Assembly: GCA_022606135.1 (NCBI GenBank)
Contig: JABYQN010000002.1
Location: forward strand, 1,054,001-1,118,000
From: Fomes fomentarius
Taxonomy: Eukaryota > Basidiomycota > Agaricomycetes > Polyporales > Polyporaceae
Direction: 5' to 3'
Length of the DNA: 64,000 nucleotides
The notes under the pieces were generated by a model that saw only the letters and a program-made list of their open reading frames with translations, ran no database searches and was not told the origin of the DNA. Position numbers and translations under genes: made by a program. Below, piece after piece: positions 13,411-24,628 of this stretch. Position 1 is the first letter of the stretch; every line of letters begins with the position of its first letter.

Positions 13411-16400
13411 CTAAGCCTGGACAACGATCTCCCAGTCGGCAGTGATGGGGAGCTTAGGATCCTTGATGACCAGCACGCTCGCGGTGCCTTCCTGCTTGTC
13501 CGATGCTGCGACGCCTGGAGTGAAGTTCCACTGCACCTTCTTGCCTGCAGCGGCGACACTCGATGGCTTGGCAGCCAACCCCAGGACTACGATCTTCTCG
13601 ACGCGCACGTCCACAATTCTCTTCGCGAACTCGTTGCTGCTGTCGTACGTGGTAAGCGCGACGTGGTCGACAGCCTCTGCATACTTCTGTGTAGCGAGAT
13701 TACGACTGCTAATCTTCACGACCTTCTTGTTTCTCTCAGCAGTGAATTCGCGCCATACGAAGTTGCCATGCTGGTGCGAGTACGTCTCGCCGTCGTCCAA
13801 GTATAGTTCGCCACGCGCGGCGCCCTCGTTGTTCAGGGCCACACGCAGGGTGAATGGGTCATACTTCATGAGCGGAGATGAGCGGCGCGGGCGCTCGCGA
13901 GTCGGAATAATTGAACCACCGCGGATGAAGAGGGGGATTTGGTGGAGTTCAGCAGGAACAGTGATGTTCTTGCCCTTGGCGGCACCGCGGTAGGCGTGGT
14001 TGCTGAAATAGTCATAGTAGACCTAAGGAAGATAAGTTCACAAAGCAAACAGGACGAACTAATGGAGTAAGGCTTACCTGGTCCTCGGAGAGGTACACAG
14101 TCTGCTCAGTAACATCCTTGCGAGTCACTGGCTTGACCAACAGCCCAGAAGCTCCGATGAAGTACTGGTCGTCGATCGAGAACCCAGCCTCGTCCTGCGG
14201 GAAGACGACGAAGTGAGGCCTCACCACAGGAATACCCGTCACGCTCGCCTCGCGGAAGGCGGTGTACCAGATGGGGAGCATGCTGTAGCGCAGTCGGAGC
14301 ATGTCACGCACAATGCCCTTGTACGGCTGGTCGAGCAGGTACGGCTCACGACGCTTCGTGTCGATATGCGCATGGGCGCGGAAGAAAGGCGAGAATACAC
14401 CAACGGCGTACCAACGCACAAGCATCTCAGGCTCGGGATTGCCGAAGAAGCCACCGACATCAGCTATCAAGCGTCGTTAGCATGGCGCTAGGGGTAGAAC
14501 AAATCTGACTTACAACCGGAGAAGCTGAAGCCAGCGATGTTGTTAGCCAGGACCATCTTGACACCCACCTCCATATGCTCCCAAGTGCCGAGATTATCGC
14601 CAGTCCACATAGCGCCGAAGCGCTGGGATCCTGCGTAGAAGGCGCGAGTGAGCACAAACGGACGCCTAGGAGTGTCGGTTCTGGCGAGAATGGCTTGGAA
14701 GGTGAGGTTGGACTATAGTGGCATCAGTATAGCGAATCATCACAAATAGTATACGTACGTAGAGCATTCCATTGATATTGTGCACGTCGCGGTGTTCCCA
14801 GCCGCCATAGTGGATATTTTCGCGCGGCATACTGATTTCTGGACCATTGAAGACCGAAGGCTACTCGTACTTCAGCGATTCGTACGGATGTGACTGGTAG
14901 TAAAGGGGGGCTCACCTCATTCATGTCGTTCCAGATACCAGTGTCCACGGTGCTTTCAAGCCATGACCACTGGTCTCCCTGAGGTTGGACCTTATAGAGC
15001 GACTTCCACCAGTCCCAACTCTTGGGGTTGAAGAAATCGACCCAAGCACTGCTACCGCTCCAGCACCAGCCTTCGTAATCAGTCGTACCATCTGATTTCT
15101 TCACCAGCACATCAAGCTCTGTTGCCTGCTTGTATACAGGGTAGTCGTTTGTGCGCTTCAAGTGGGGATCAATGATTACAACCATCTGTCACCACCAAGG
15201 TTAGCACATGTCCTAACGCTAACTACACAGAAGACCTACCTTGCGTTCAACAGCCTCGACGTCACGGATCATGTCAACAGGGTCGGGGAAATAGCGCTTG
15301 TCCCAAATAAAATACTTGTGCTCCTCGGCGTACTCGATATCGAGCCAGAACACATCGACGGGCATATCCTCCTCGTCGAAGCGCTTCTGTACACTTCGCA
15401 CATCGTCGGAGCTGACGTAGTTCCAACGGCATTGGTGGTATCCCAAAGCCCAATGCGCAGGAAGTGCGGGAGTTCCGGTAAGACGAGCGTACTGGGCGAA
15501 GATGTCCACGGGAGTAGGACCGGGAAGGATGAACACGTCCAGGATGCCAGACTCTGAGATCCAGTGCGAAGTCGTGGACTCATCGCTCGGGTGACCAATG
15601 TCAATGAACGTATCTGAGCCAATGGCGTTGAAAATTGCAACCGTAGAATCAGCAGAGTGTGCGTGTAGGAGAGGAATGGAGCCGTATAGGGACATGGTCG
15701 AATCAGCGAGGTACTCGAAGACATCACTGTTCCACAGCCGGTAGGGATCAGAGTAAACCGCGCCCTCCCCGGTAGTAGTTGGGAGGTCCAGACGCGTTGC
15801 ATGTTGAGGGATACCGTAGACATGACCATGGTTCGGGAAGTCGAGATCGACCGAAAGTGATTCGGGCCCTACTATGATATTCAGAACGAGTCCTACACCA
15901 GTGTCTAAGCGACGTACCCTTTGGTTTGGGATCCGTGAACGAGTTGAAGGTCTCCTCCCACCAGCCATCCTCCGAGTCGCCTTCGAACCACGCTGCGTGG
16001 TTGACGACCTGGAGCACCTGCTGCGAATCCTCGTTCTCCAAACCACCCTCTGGTGCTGTCTCGGTGCCATCTTTTGGCGTCGCGACGGATTCCTTCGCGC
16101 GGAAATGCTCCAGGTGAAGAAGACCACGTCCGTTGAGAACGACCTGTTCCTTGCCATCTCTCCGTAGCGTCACTTTTAGAGGCTCAAACGATACATCCAC
16201 CTGAATGTCATTCTTGGGGCCATACACCGCTCGCACACCCTCCTTCCCAACATTCCATTTGATCTCCTTGCTATTCTTGGGTTCCTCCAGCAATGCCCAG
16301 GACGCCGCCTCGTCGTAGTGCTTCCTCAAGCCGTCCACCTCGTCCATTCGTACCCGCACCACACCATCATCGTGTATCCGGACGTCAAGACCAAACTTGA

Positions 16401-16641
16401 CTTCAGGATAGATGGAGGACTTGACCGCCGCTGTGAAGGACGCCTGGTCCGGAGAGAGGGCAACACTCGACGCGTCAATAGAGTATGGTGAAGTCCATGA
16501 CGGGTGTTCCGCCGCTCTCGCGGAAAGGGCACGCCCTCGTCGGCAAAAGCCAGCTTGAGAACATGTCTTGAAGTCGTGACTCTTGACTGCCAGAACCGCC
16601 GGTATGGCGGCCAGCACCAGGAGAGAGCTCAGAGCTCGCAT
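13411..16641 (-). CDS. glucosidase II catalytic (alpha) subunit, GH31
   Basis: ER enzyme that trims the inner alpha-1,3-linked glucoses from N-glycans during glycoprotein quality control. Seven exons and six introns join without frame breaks into roughly 960 residues. The N-terminus is a signal peptide ([18 protein letters not shown]) followed by [16 protein letters not shown], the Cys-containing stretch typical of glucosidase II alpha. GH31 landmarks follow in order: [42 protein letters not shown] joined across an intron to PSVFNGPE, with the catalytic nucleophile Asp in [18 protein letters not shown] with the acid/base Asp; and [18 protein letters not shown]. There is no C-terminal HDEL-type signal, in line with retention through the beta subunit in this family, which is not in the window. 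High confidence in family and subfamily. Confidence 0.95.
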
Positions 16642-16879
16642 GCCCAGTACAAATCGTTTGTCGCCTTCGAGGAAGAGAGGGGAATAGCGAGTACACTGTG
16701 AGAGTTGGGAACGTGTCAGTGATCACTTTCAAGCAGACGTAATTTACAAGCGGAGCTGTTCCATGTCACTCCTTCTATGGTAAGACTCAGTAGGCTCCGA
16801 CTCTATTTCAAGTTCCGACATGCTCCCAAAAACAAGCCTATCTACTCTGCTTCATACTACCAACATCATCTCTGGGAAT

Positions 16880-17572
16880 ATGACGACGTTCGTCGACCTT
16901 ACTCATACGCTCAACATTGCAACACAAGTTTATCCTGGAGATCCGGCGTTCGCATGCTGTCCAACACTGACAATCGCGAATGATGGCATGAATGTGCAGT
17001 CTATATCTCTGGGATCCCACACCGGAACTCACGTCGACGCACCGTACTACTTCTTCGAGAACGGGCTGGCCGTCGACCAAATACCATTGTCAATGTTCGT
17101 CGGAAATGTAGTGGTCGTAGATGTCGCCAGCAAAAGTCGAAAAGCAAGGATCACTTGGGCCGACCTATCTCAATACGAGGCTACCATCCGGCAGAAGGCC
17201 TCGCTTGAGCACGGCGTCTTCGTCCTCCTGCGTACAGGCTGGTCCATGCATTGGGGCTCAAATGAGTACTACCACCATCCCTACCTCGAGCCGGACGCTG
17301 CGAACAAGTTATTAGAGCTCGGCGTCAAGCTGATCGGCGTCGACACGCTCAGCCCAGACGAGACGCGCTTGGACAGCTCCACGCCTGACTTCGGCGTGCA
17401 CCAGGTCGTGTTAGGAGCAGGCGCTATCCTCGCGGAGAATCTCACTAATCTGGAGGCTATCCAGACGGGCGAGTGGCTTGTAAACATCGTACCGCTCAAG
17501 CTTGCCGCATGCGATGGCTCCCCTGTGCGTGCATATGCATGGAGATCCGAGGAGCCGTCTCGGCCGTCTTAA
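16880..17572 (+). CDS. cyclase/kynurenine-formamidase-like hydrolase, copy 1
   Basis: Single-exon protein of about 230 residues of the metal-dependent cyclase family (bacterial KynB-like fold). The family motif H-x3-H-x-D-x3-H appears as HTGTHVDAPYYF: the last His is Tyr. That His is a ligand of the second metal in KynB-type enzymes, so activity may be changed or lost. Other conserved parts are intact: VLLRTGWS, GVDTLSPDE, VHQVVLGAGAILAENL and a CDGSPVRAYAW end. I chose the ATG at 16880 (MTTFVDLTHTL) because it aligns with the start of copy 2. An in-frame ATG at 16820 would add 20 residues. It forms a tandem pair with the gene at 18031. The substrate is unknown; kynurenine formamidase or a cyclic amide/lactone hydrolase are family options. 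Confidence 0.85.
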   Translation: MTTFVDLTHTLNIATQVYPGDPAFACCPTLTIANDGMNVQSISLGSHTGTHVDAPYYFFENGLAVDQIPLSMFVGNVVVVDVASKSRKARITWADLSQYEATIRQKASLEHGVFVLLRTGWSMHWGSNEYYHHPYLEPDAANKLLELGVKLIGVDTLSPDETRLDSSTPDFGVHQVVLGAGAILAENLTNLEAIQTGEWLVNIVPLKLAACDGSPVRAYAWRSEEPSRPS

Positions 17573-18030
17573 GTTCATGGTACGCAAGTCTACATCGCGA
17601 CATGCGCACGTCTCAGTATGACGTTGATTTCTCTCCAGATGTGGCTTCCCCAAATTGTGCGAGGGTTACATACACGCAGCGTTAGACGGTACTTTTTGTG
17701 AAGCCGCAACACATCGCTGTACAGCATCTCATCTACGAATCTCGTCCAGGATGGCTACCTGCCGTGGACGTCATTCGCCAACTGGATATGTCAACCGATT
17801 TCCCTACTAGTACACCGCCGGCCGCCTATTCATTCATCCGTACTGACGCTGTCGTCATGCGGCGGTCAGACGACACAAGACATGCCCCTGCTAGATGCGG
17901 CTTGTTGATGCATCGCACTGCGGACCGTGCGCTCCGACACATCGTTGAGCCAAGTATCGGAATATATATGTATGCAGCACATTTTCGCCGTCCTCGCCAA
18001 CCTGAACCTCGCGGTACTCATTCGTCAAAC
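17573..18030. other. spacer between the tandem cyclase genes
   Basis: About 460 bp. The frame of copy 2 stays open upstream to about 17698, but without family homology and without an ATG that aligns better than 18031. Probably promoter and leader of copy 2. Confidence 0.5.
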
Positions 18031-18726
18031 ATGTCCTCCCACACACACATCGTCATCGACCTCTCACACCCCCTCGTCTCTGGCCAAGTCCCCGCCTGCA
18101 ACGGTCATCCGTGTTACCGCGCCTCCCTCGACTTCAGCCTTGCCAAGGGCGACTTTGCAAACGTCCACGCTCTCACACTCGGCACACACACCGGCACGCA
18201 TCTCGATGCCCCATACCACTTCTTCGTGGACGGCACCACGGTCGACCGGCTCGACCTTGGTCTACTCGCCGCTGCGCCTGCTGTCGTCGCTGATGTCCGC
18301 CACCGCGGGGCACACGAGCGAATAACTTGGGACGACCTTGAAGCTGCGGGCGCCACCGAGGAGGTCAGACGACGCGCAGCCCGGATCCTGCTGCTGTGCA
18401 CGGGGTGGTCACGGAACTGGGCGAAGTCAAACTATAACGACCACCCTTTCCTAGACGCGGACGCGGCGCGGAAGACCCTTGCATTGGGCGTCCGTGTCAT
18501 TGGGCTCGATACGCTCAGCCCCGATGAGGTCACCCCGGAGAAGGAGGGCGCTGAGGTGCATCGCGTCGTGCTTGGAAGTGGAGGGGTTATCGTGGAGAAC
18601 ATGGCGAGGCTGGACGAGCTGGTTGATAGAGGATGGAAGAATGTCACAGTCAGTTTGTTACCTCTGAATCTCGACGGATGTGATGGAAGTCCTTTGCGCG
18701 CCGTTGCATGGGAGGGAAGTGTGTAG
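18031..18726 (+). CDS. cyclase/kynurenine-formamidase-like hydrolase, copy 2
   Basis: Single-exon protein of 231 residues starting MSSHTHIVIDLSHPL. The complete metal motif is present: HTGTHLDAPYHF, with both His, the Asp and the last His. Conserved LLLCTGWSRNW, GLDTLSPDE, VHRVVLGSGGVIVENM and the CDGSPLRAVAWEG end match copy 1 throughout, so the two genes are a tandem duplication that has diverged. Compared with copy 1 this one is GC-richer and keeps every residue expected for activity. Likely a metal-dependent hydrolase acting on a formamide or a cyclic amide. The exact substrate and pathway cannot be read from the sequence; no other tryptophan-catabolism gene is near. Confidence 0.88.
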   Translation: MSSHTHIVIDLSHPLVSGQVPACNGHPCYRASLDFSLAKGDFANVHALTLGTHTGTHLDAPYHFFVDGTTVDRLDLGLLAAAPAVVADVRHRGAHERITWDDLEAAGATEEVRRRAARILLLCTGWSRNWAKSNYNDHPFLDADAARKTLALGVRVIGLDTLSPDEVTPEKEGAEVHRVVLGSGGVIVENMARLDELVDRGWKNVTVSLLPLNLDGCDGSPLRAVAWEGSV

Positions 18727-19179
18727 TAGTGACTCGTTATCTTGGATACTACTTTGTATCAACTTGATCGTTTCCGCTGTGCTAGCAGCCTGGCACCAAG
18801 CTTCACATCAGCATCACGCGAGCCATGATACCAACATTAGGCGCCCGCCAAAGAATTACGCGTAAGTCACTAAGCACGTGGATCATCTGTCACAGTTCGC
18901 AGTCACTATACGCGTGGCAGCCAAGTTGGCGATACCTTTCCCCTTCTAGTACTGCGATCTCTCTTACTCTAGTTCAACACGAAGATTCAATAGCTTATGC
19001 TAACCACAAACTCTTAACTGTATGTGGTTGGTTGATCTCCTTACTATATCGTTTGATTGGTGAAGGAAAATGCTCAACACGAACGTCAGGCTGTCAGAAA
19101 CGCTTAACCACCTGTGTGTACGATCGTGCACATCAACTCCGACTGAAATCGACCTCCCCCACATTCCACTCCATTGGCT
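18727..19179. other. intergenic region
   Basis: About 450 bp; contains one ACGCGT near 18857. No gene recognised. It includes the promoter of the Sld7-like gene. Confidence 0.5.
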
Positions 19180-20613
19180 ATGAATACGCCATCTAAGAAC
19201 ACCGCACCTGCACATCGACTATTATACCGTGGTTCACTCTCACTACCCGACTCTCATCTCCTCCTGGACGGTCTCAGCTTCACAGTCAAACTCGGCGATG
19301 CCCACAGCAGTCCAGCACTACTTAACAACACATTGGCTCTCACTCTTGAGAGCTTGCGTGGTCTACCACTGCACTTGATCGGCACGGTGAGGATGAAAGA
19401 CACGTGGATAGAACCACTGGGAGATATCAATATGTACGGTCAACTCGCATATGTCACTTGTGGTGAAGTGCTGAACATCTTATTAGCGACATACATCCAG
19501 ACTCTGCTCTAACCAGGATCTACTTCGAGAACCTCTTTTGCTTGACGCCCATAACATCAGCAGACGGCAGGACAGAGTACGGGGTGCGCGTCAGCCTCAC
19601 TGAGAATCGTACGTTCAGCCTACCCTGGAGTAGCCATCGACACTGACCATACGCGGATTCTATAGACGATCCCGATACACCCGACGTGCTCATCTACGGC
19701 GAGCTCCGCAATGCGCCACCTTCCACAACAACAGCAGTGCCTTCAACCTCGCTCGCCACACCCAAGGTCCTCCACCTTCTTGCTGCCCGTATTAATCCCG
19801 GATCACCACCGCCGCCATCCTTTCGCCTCCCTCGTCCTGATGATCCAACACCACGCCGACCACCCCTCGCGTTCGGCGCGAAGCGCAAGCGCGACCCGTC
19901 AGGGGTGTCATTCGACCTCACCAGCAACACCTCAGAAAGCAGCAAGCGCGCAAAAGTCGCAGAGGGGAAGGGTAAAGGGCGTGCGTCCGCTAATGACGAG
20001 GCGCTTCGCAAAGCCGCCGCGGAGACGATGATCCGGATACCGAAGCCGCAGAAGGGCGGGAGCGGGGGCCCGAGCTCTAGCGTGGTGGCGCAGGTGAATG
20101 TGAAGGCACTGGGGAAGGACGCGCGCGTGGGCGTGAGGAGGGATAGAGAGAAGGAGAAAGACGTGTTCAAGGTGCCGAGTGTACCTGCGCGTGCGGGACT
20201 AGCGCGGAACGGGTCTGAGACGGATGTGTTTGGGTCGCTCCGCGGTGGGCCTCTGGAAGGTGTCATGGGTGAGGGTGGGATAGAGAGGGAGAACAAGACG
20301 GTGAGATGCCTGGCTATCTGTCACGACCGTGTATGTAACTCAAGTGTTGCAGGCCGTGAAGAAGGCGGTCATGAAGAGACTTGCGGAGGGAGGGATCGGG
20401 AAGCCACATGCCGAATTCCAAGAGTTATATGCGATGTGCTACCGTGGCGCGTCTTTTGCCTTGGTAGGTGGTGTGATGGCTAGGCCATGGTCTTGAATGC
20501 TTACTTGCGCGTTGTAGAGACGCATGATGGCGGGGGCGCCATTGGATGCGTGTACCATCGAGCATTTCGTGGAAGCGCATGTCAGGATGTACGTGGGCGA
20601 CGCTCCGCCATGA
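19180..20613 (+). CDS. probable Sld7-like DNA replication initiation protein
   Basis: Five exons fit GT/AG sites: 19180-19433, 19487-19608, 19666-20300, from 20353 to about 20462, and the last, which ends at 20613. The N-terminal domain includes HRLLYRGSLSLPDSHLLLDGL and VRMKDTWIEPLGDINI joined to DIHPDSALTRIYFENLF. A basic, disordered middle follows, with a likely nuclear localisation stretch (GAKRKRD, SSKRAKVAEGKGKG). The last exons give a compact helical domain: AVKKAVMKRLAEGGIGKPH, EFQELYAMCYRGASFALRR, CTIEHFVEAHVRMY. This resembles the C-terminal domain of Sld7, the partner of Sld3 in loading Cdc45 at origins. The assignment rests on memory of that domain pattern, not on a search. If wrong, this is a nuclear basic protein of unknown role. 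Confidence 0.55.
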
Positions 20614-20950
20614 CACCCTTTGGCGTGCGTAACTGCGGCAGATGAGGTGTTCGTATCTGGTGATCTGCTTCGGTCCTGTCGCTGACAATCGTGATGCTAC
20701 TACAATGACACTGGCTATGCCTAATGGCTACACACAAGGATACTAATGTGACACGGTCATGCTGCACCTCGCTTTCGCAAGGCAACGAGCTAAGAGGCAC
20801 AAGGTGAGAGAATAGGCTACTGCTACTCGTCATCAGGATCAGAAGAGTCCTGTGTGGCAACAGATGAGTGTCTGACTATGTTAGCGTCGTGCTCCATTTC
20901 ACTCACCACATCGTCGGCATCTGACTCAACATGCTTCATCCTCATCTCCG
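20614..20950. other. convergent intergenic region
   Basis: About 340 bp between the 3' ends of the Sld7-like gene and an F-box gene. A minus-strand acidic open frame (20823-21056) overlaps the F-box tail in another frame, has no recognisable family and is not called as a gene. Confidence 0.45.
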
Positions 20951-22738
20951 TCACCTTCGCCTGACAGCCCCCAAATTCCTCCTCATACGTATCACGCTCA
21001 GGAGCGCCTGTAGAATCTGCCGCGACTGCCGCGTTGCCGGCTTCTCCCATAAGCATACCATCTCTTCTGGCCGCAGGGCGCGCCCTGCAAAGTCCCCAAG
21101 AACCTTTGCTCTATCCTCGATCTCGACGTTCGGAAACAAGGCGTCGATGATGGCCGCGAGCTTCACCAGATCTGCCTTCTCGCCCTCAATCAAGGGCGTG
21201 ATTTGCAATTTGCGTAAGGCACTTTGTCCGACCTCGGGTACGGTGTCGAGCCTGGGCAGTTTGGAGACGTCGAACTGAAGGGTGAGGGATTCCAGTTCGG
21301 GACAGTGTTGCGCGAACTCGGTAAGCGCGCGGACGGACGGCGTACGGACCGGGGACTGTCGAGAGCAATGAGTGAAGGCGGTGAGTTTGGGCCAGGCGGA
21401 TACGATCCTCCTGGCGTCCTCGTCGGTGAACGTGTGCATGTGGAAGCAGTCGACCTCAAAGGTCTTGAGTGCTTTGAACGCGAAGAACGGTTCCAGAATC
21501 TGCGCGCAGGTCATTGATGGAGTCTGTGTAGTACATGGCTTGAAAAGGGTGATGCTGGCGGCGTTGATACATTCGGGCGTCTCGACACGGGAACAGATGG
21601 GATGAGAGCGTGTCGTGGATGCTTTGCTCCGTCGGCGAGTCGAGCATGGCGACGTGGAGCGCTTGGAGCCTCTCCATCCGGTGTGTGGCGAAGAACATGC
21701 AGAGGTCTTTCTGTGTGCCGCATATGTTAGCTTCGAGAAGGGGCCGTAGCCCTTCTCCGAAGGGATGCTCGCTGGGATCTGACAACGTTTCGAACGAGAT
21801 CCTGGCCTCAAGAATATGTAGACTAGTCGTCCTTGAGAGGAAATCCAGTATATGGTAATCAAGGATGGCGCCAGAGCCGAGCAAGCTAAGCTTCTTGATT
21901 TGCTCAAATTTCGCGAGTGACCAGATATATTTGATGGGAAGCTTGCCTATCTCCGTATCGATAGAGAGACTGGTTAAAAGAGGGACCTGGGAAGGGACCA
22001 GCTGGATAAGGGCACCCGCTATCCACGTGTCCTCGGTGTCATCGCCCTGTACAAATGCTATCTTGAGATCGTGGAGTGAGGGAGAGAGCAGTCGCGTGAA
22101 ACCAGCAGGGGAGCACACGGGGACGCTTATCTCCATACGGCGAAGGTTGGGGAGAAGCGGACGGTCAATACGCGCGTCGTCGATGATCATCCAAAGCGAA
22201 GCATGCAGCTTTTTCAGTGATGTGCATTGCAGCTCGCGGACACGTCGTGCATACCACTGAAGGCGGTCCCATTGCCTAGGAGTGATTTCCTCCGATATGA
22301 TCTAGTTCAAGGCCGTCGTTTCGTCAAGATCGGTCTCGAGACGACAGTCTGAGACGCACATATAGGGGCTCTTGTCTCGTGCGCGAGGCCATTTGAAAGG
22401 AAGGAAGAAGGCGGAGGACTACGTCCACGTCGTCCAGCACCCTCCACAATACATCGAGTGCTGGGTCGAGGAAAGCGTGGCACGTGCGAGCGCAGGAAGC
22501 TAGCGCACGTCTCCGTGTTTTTCTTCGTCGAGACGCTGCACCTCCATCTAGCAAGTCATCTTCGAGCCATCGACCGGGCGACATCTGCTCGAAAATATAC
22601 AAGGATATGACAGTCTGAGCAGACCAAGGACGGTTGCTCGTGTGTAGTCGTCGTCGCGGTTGTGGTCCCCTGGCCGACTTGCAAAGCTTGCGCGACTGTG
22701 GCGTGGGAATACGGTATGAGTTGGGACACGCGTGGCAT
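20951..22738 (-). CDS. F-box/LRR-like protein, frameshifted once
   Basis: Same family as the gene at 9888. The F-box core reads TVISLYIFEQM near 22600. It is followed by RRRALASCARTCHAFLDPALDVLW and, after an intron (GTGCGT to TAG, about 22361-22304), IISEEITPRQWDRLQWYARRVREL. A leucine-rich part follows. The frame then changes near 21590: SIHDTLSSHLF is followed in another frame by RVETPECINAASITLFKPC. The shift maps to a CCC triplet (plus-strand GGG, 21589-21591), where dropping one base would join them. The remainder runs to a stop at 20951. The N-terminus is not resolved. An ATG at 22738 would need a weak intron to reach the F-box, so the start is provisional. It lies head-to-head with the F-box gene at 22768. 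Confidence 0.62.
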
Positions 22739-22767
22739 GACTTATCTCTTCTCTATACGGCCCATAG

Positions 22768-24494
22768 ATGACGATGGCCTCCGCTCGGATCCTTTCCACG
22801 CCTCAGATCCTATCCGAAATCTTCAGCCATCTTGAGCCGCCGGTGCCGTTACCCCAGTCCGAGTATGGCCTTGAGCCATATGAAGAAGACGAACTTGAAC
22901 ACCTACGCGAACTGCGAAGAACACTAGCTCACGCCGCCAGAGCTTGTCGTGTTCTGTGTGAGCATGCCCTCGCAGTTCTCTGGAACAAAGTGGAGATACC
23001 GTTTCTACTTTCCATCATCCCGCAATTTGGTCGCTGTGTGGAAGGAAGCCTGTTTTATGTGAGTCTCCGTGTTCTCATAACGGTATTCCAGTTGTCTGGA
23101 CTTACCACGTGTAGATGATGCATGGCGAAATAACTGACGAGACCTGGCAACGCTTTCGAGCCTACGCACGGCGAGTGAAGCTTTTGCTGGTGAACGACAC
23201 AGTCTGGTCTGGTATCCACTCTATGGTGTGGACTGCTCTTTCGAAGCGATGCGGACGCTGCGACGTGCTCATGCCCAATCTACAAGCAATCTCGGAGTTG
23301 CACGTACACTCAACGGATGCTCTCCGTGATATCATCATACCGCCGAGTCTGCGACAGCTGACTATGAAGTACTCTTCTCATGGGTTCATCGAGGATGACA
23401 TCATTCTCGAGTCGTATTTTGAGAAAATCGCTACGACAGCCAGTGGCATCACACATCTCACCATTCGAACCTTGGAGGGCCAATGCATGACGTCTCCGTC
23501 GTGTTTGACGCCGTTCCAGAGGCTCTTCGCACTACAAGTTCTCGACGTGGGCCAAAACGTTCTGAGCCTCGGTATGCTCTACTGGCTCGCGGACCTCCCC
23601 TCGCTCCATACGCTCAAAGGAACCATTGATCTCCAATGCGAAACCGAAGACGAAGAGGAGATAGTCTTCTTCGACGTGGATGCATTCAAGCAGCTCAAAC
23701 ACTTGGATGTACGCGGAATCCCCATTGAACTCTACATGTTCCTTCGTGACACTGTCCCCTCCGCCCTCGAAAGTCTTGCTCTCGAGCCCATCGAGCCAGT
23801 GTCGCCCTCGCACCTTACCCGCTACCTTCAGCAATCTGTCCAGATCATCACCGAATATCGCGAATATACTCTCCTCGAATTTGCGCTTCGATACCCCCAC
23901 GAAATCGAACATCCCGAGAAATACACACTTCTCGACTTCGCTGCGCGGCCGGTACTCGACATCCATACTCTCCAGAAGGTCACCTTCGACTTTCGAGACC
24001 TCCCAAGCGTCACGGACGACGATCTCGTGCGGATGATCGACGCCTGGCCTCACCTATCTGCTCTCCACATCCCGCGAAGACGAACACATTACAGCGGGCC
24101 TTCACGACCTACTTGTTCCTCTCTCGTCACCTTCGCCACTCGGTGCCCGCGACTGACTGACCTCACGCTGCCCGATGTCGTGGACAACAAATTCCCGGCG
24201 TGCGATGACGCGCCATACGCGAACCACCCGTTGCATACGCTGGAAGTCCACTTCGAGCGTCATTCCGCATGGGAGGCGCGGGCAGTGTTCGTGGACCGCC
24301 TTTTCCCCTGCGTCACCTTCCGCGACGTCGAGGATGATACCTTTTCTTACCGGAGGACGCCGGTCAAGTGGATGTACGCACAGCTGAGGAGGCATTTGCG
24401 ATTGATGCAGGAGGGTCGCAGGGAGCGGGAACGGCTCCAGATGCTACCCCGTACTGCGCCTGCCGCCGGTCGTGCTTCTGCGTTGGTCTGGTAG
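22768..24494 (+). CDS. F-box/LRR-like protein, intact
   Basis: Two exons, 22768-23058 and 23115-24494, with a GTGAGT donor and TAG acceptor. The spliced protein has about 557 residues. The F-box core MTMASARILSTPQILSEIF is followed by the family linker RRTLAHAARACRVLCEHALAVLW and FYMMHGEITDETWQRFRAYARRVKLL. The long C-terminal half has irregular leucine-rich repeats (LHTLKGTIDLQ, FKQLKHLDVRG) and ends with a basic tail rich in Arg. All parts are in frame. Predicted role: substrate adaptor of an SCF ubiquitin ligase. The start codon is about 30 bp from the assumed start of the divergent F-box gene, so the two likely share a promoter. Confidence 0.82.
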
Positions 24495-24628
24495 TAGACT
24501 AACGGTGAGTGTTGGCGTTCTCGCATTTTACACATGCATTAGCCCTGACGGCCTTTCCGGCCGTACAGACTAGTCTACTATTACCTATAAACGTATATAC
24601 TTCTGTATCGACTCGCCGTATCAGGAAC

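Noticed and set aside
16880..18726. kynurenine-degradation gene cluster
   Set aside because: Only the two cyclase-like genes are present; no kynureninase, tryptophan dioxygenase or other pathway gene is adjacent.
19694..20296. 200-codon open frame on the minus strand
   Set aside because: Complement of the GC-rich, disordered part of the Sld7-like gene; no domain signal.
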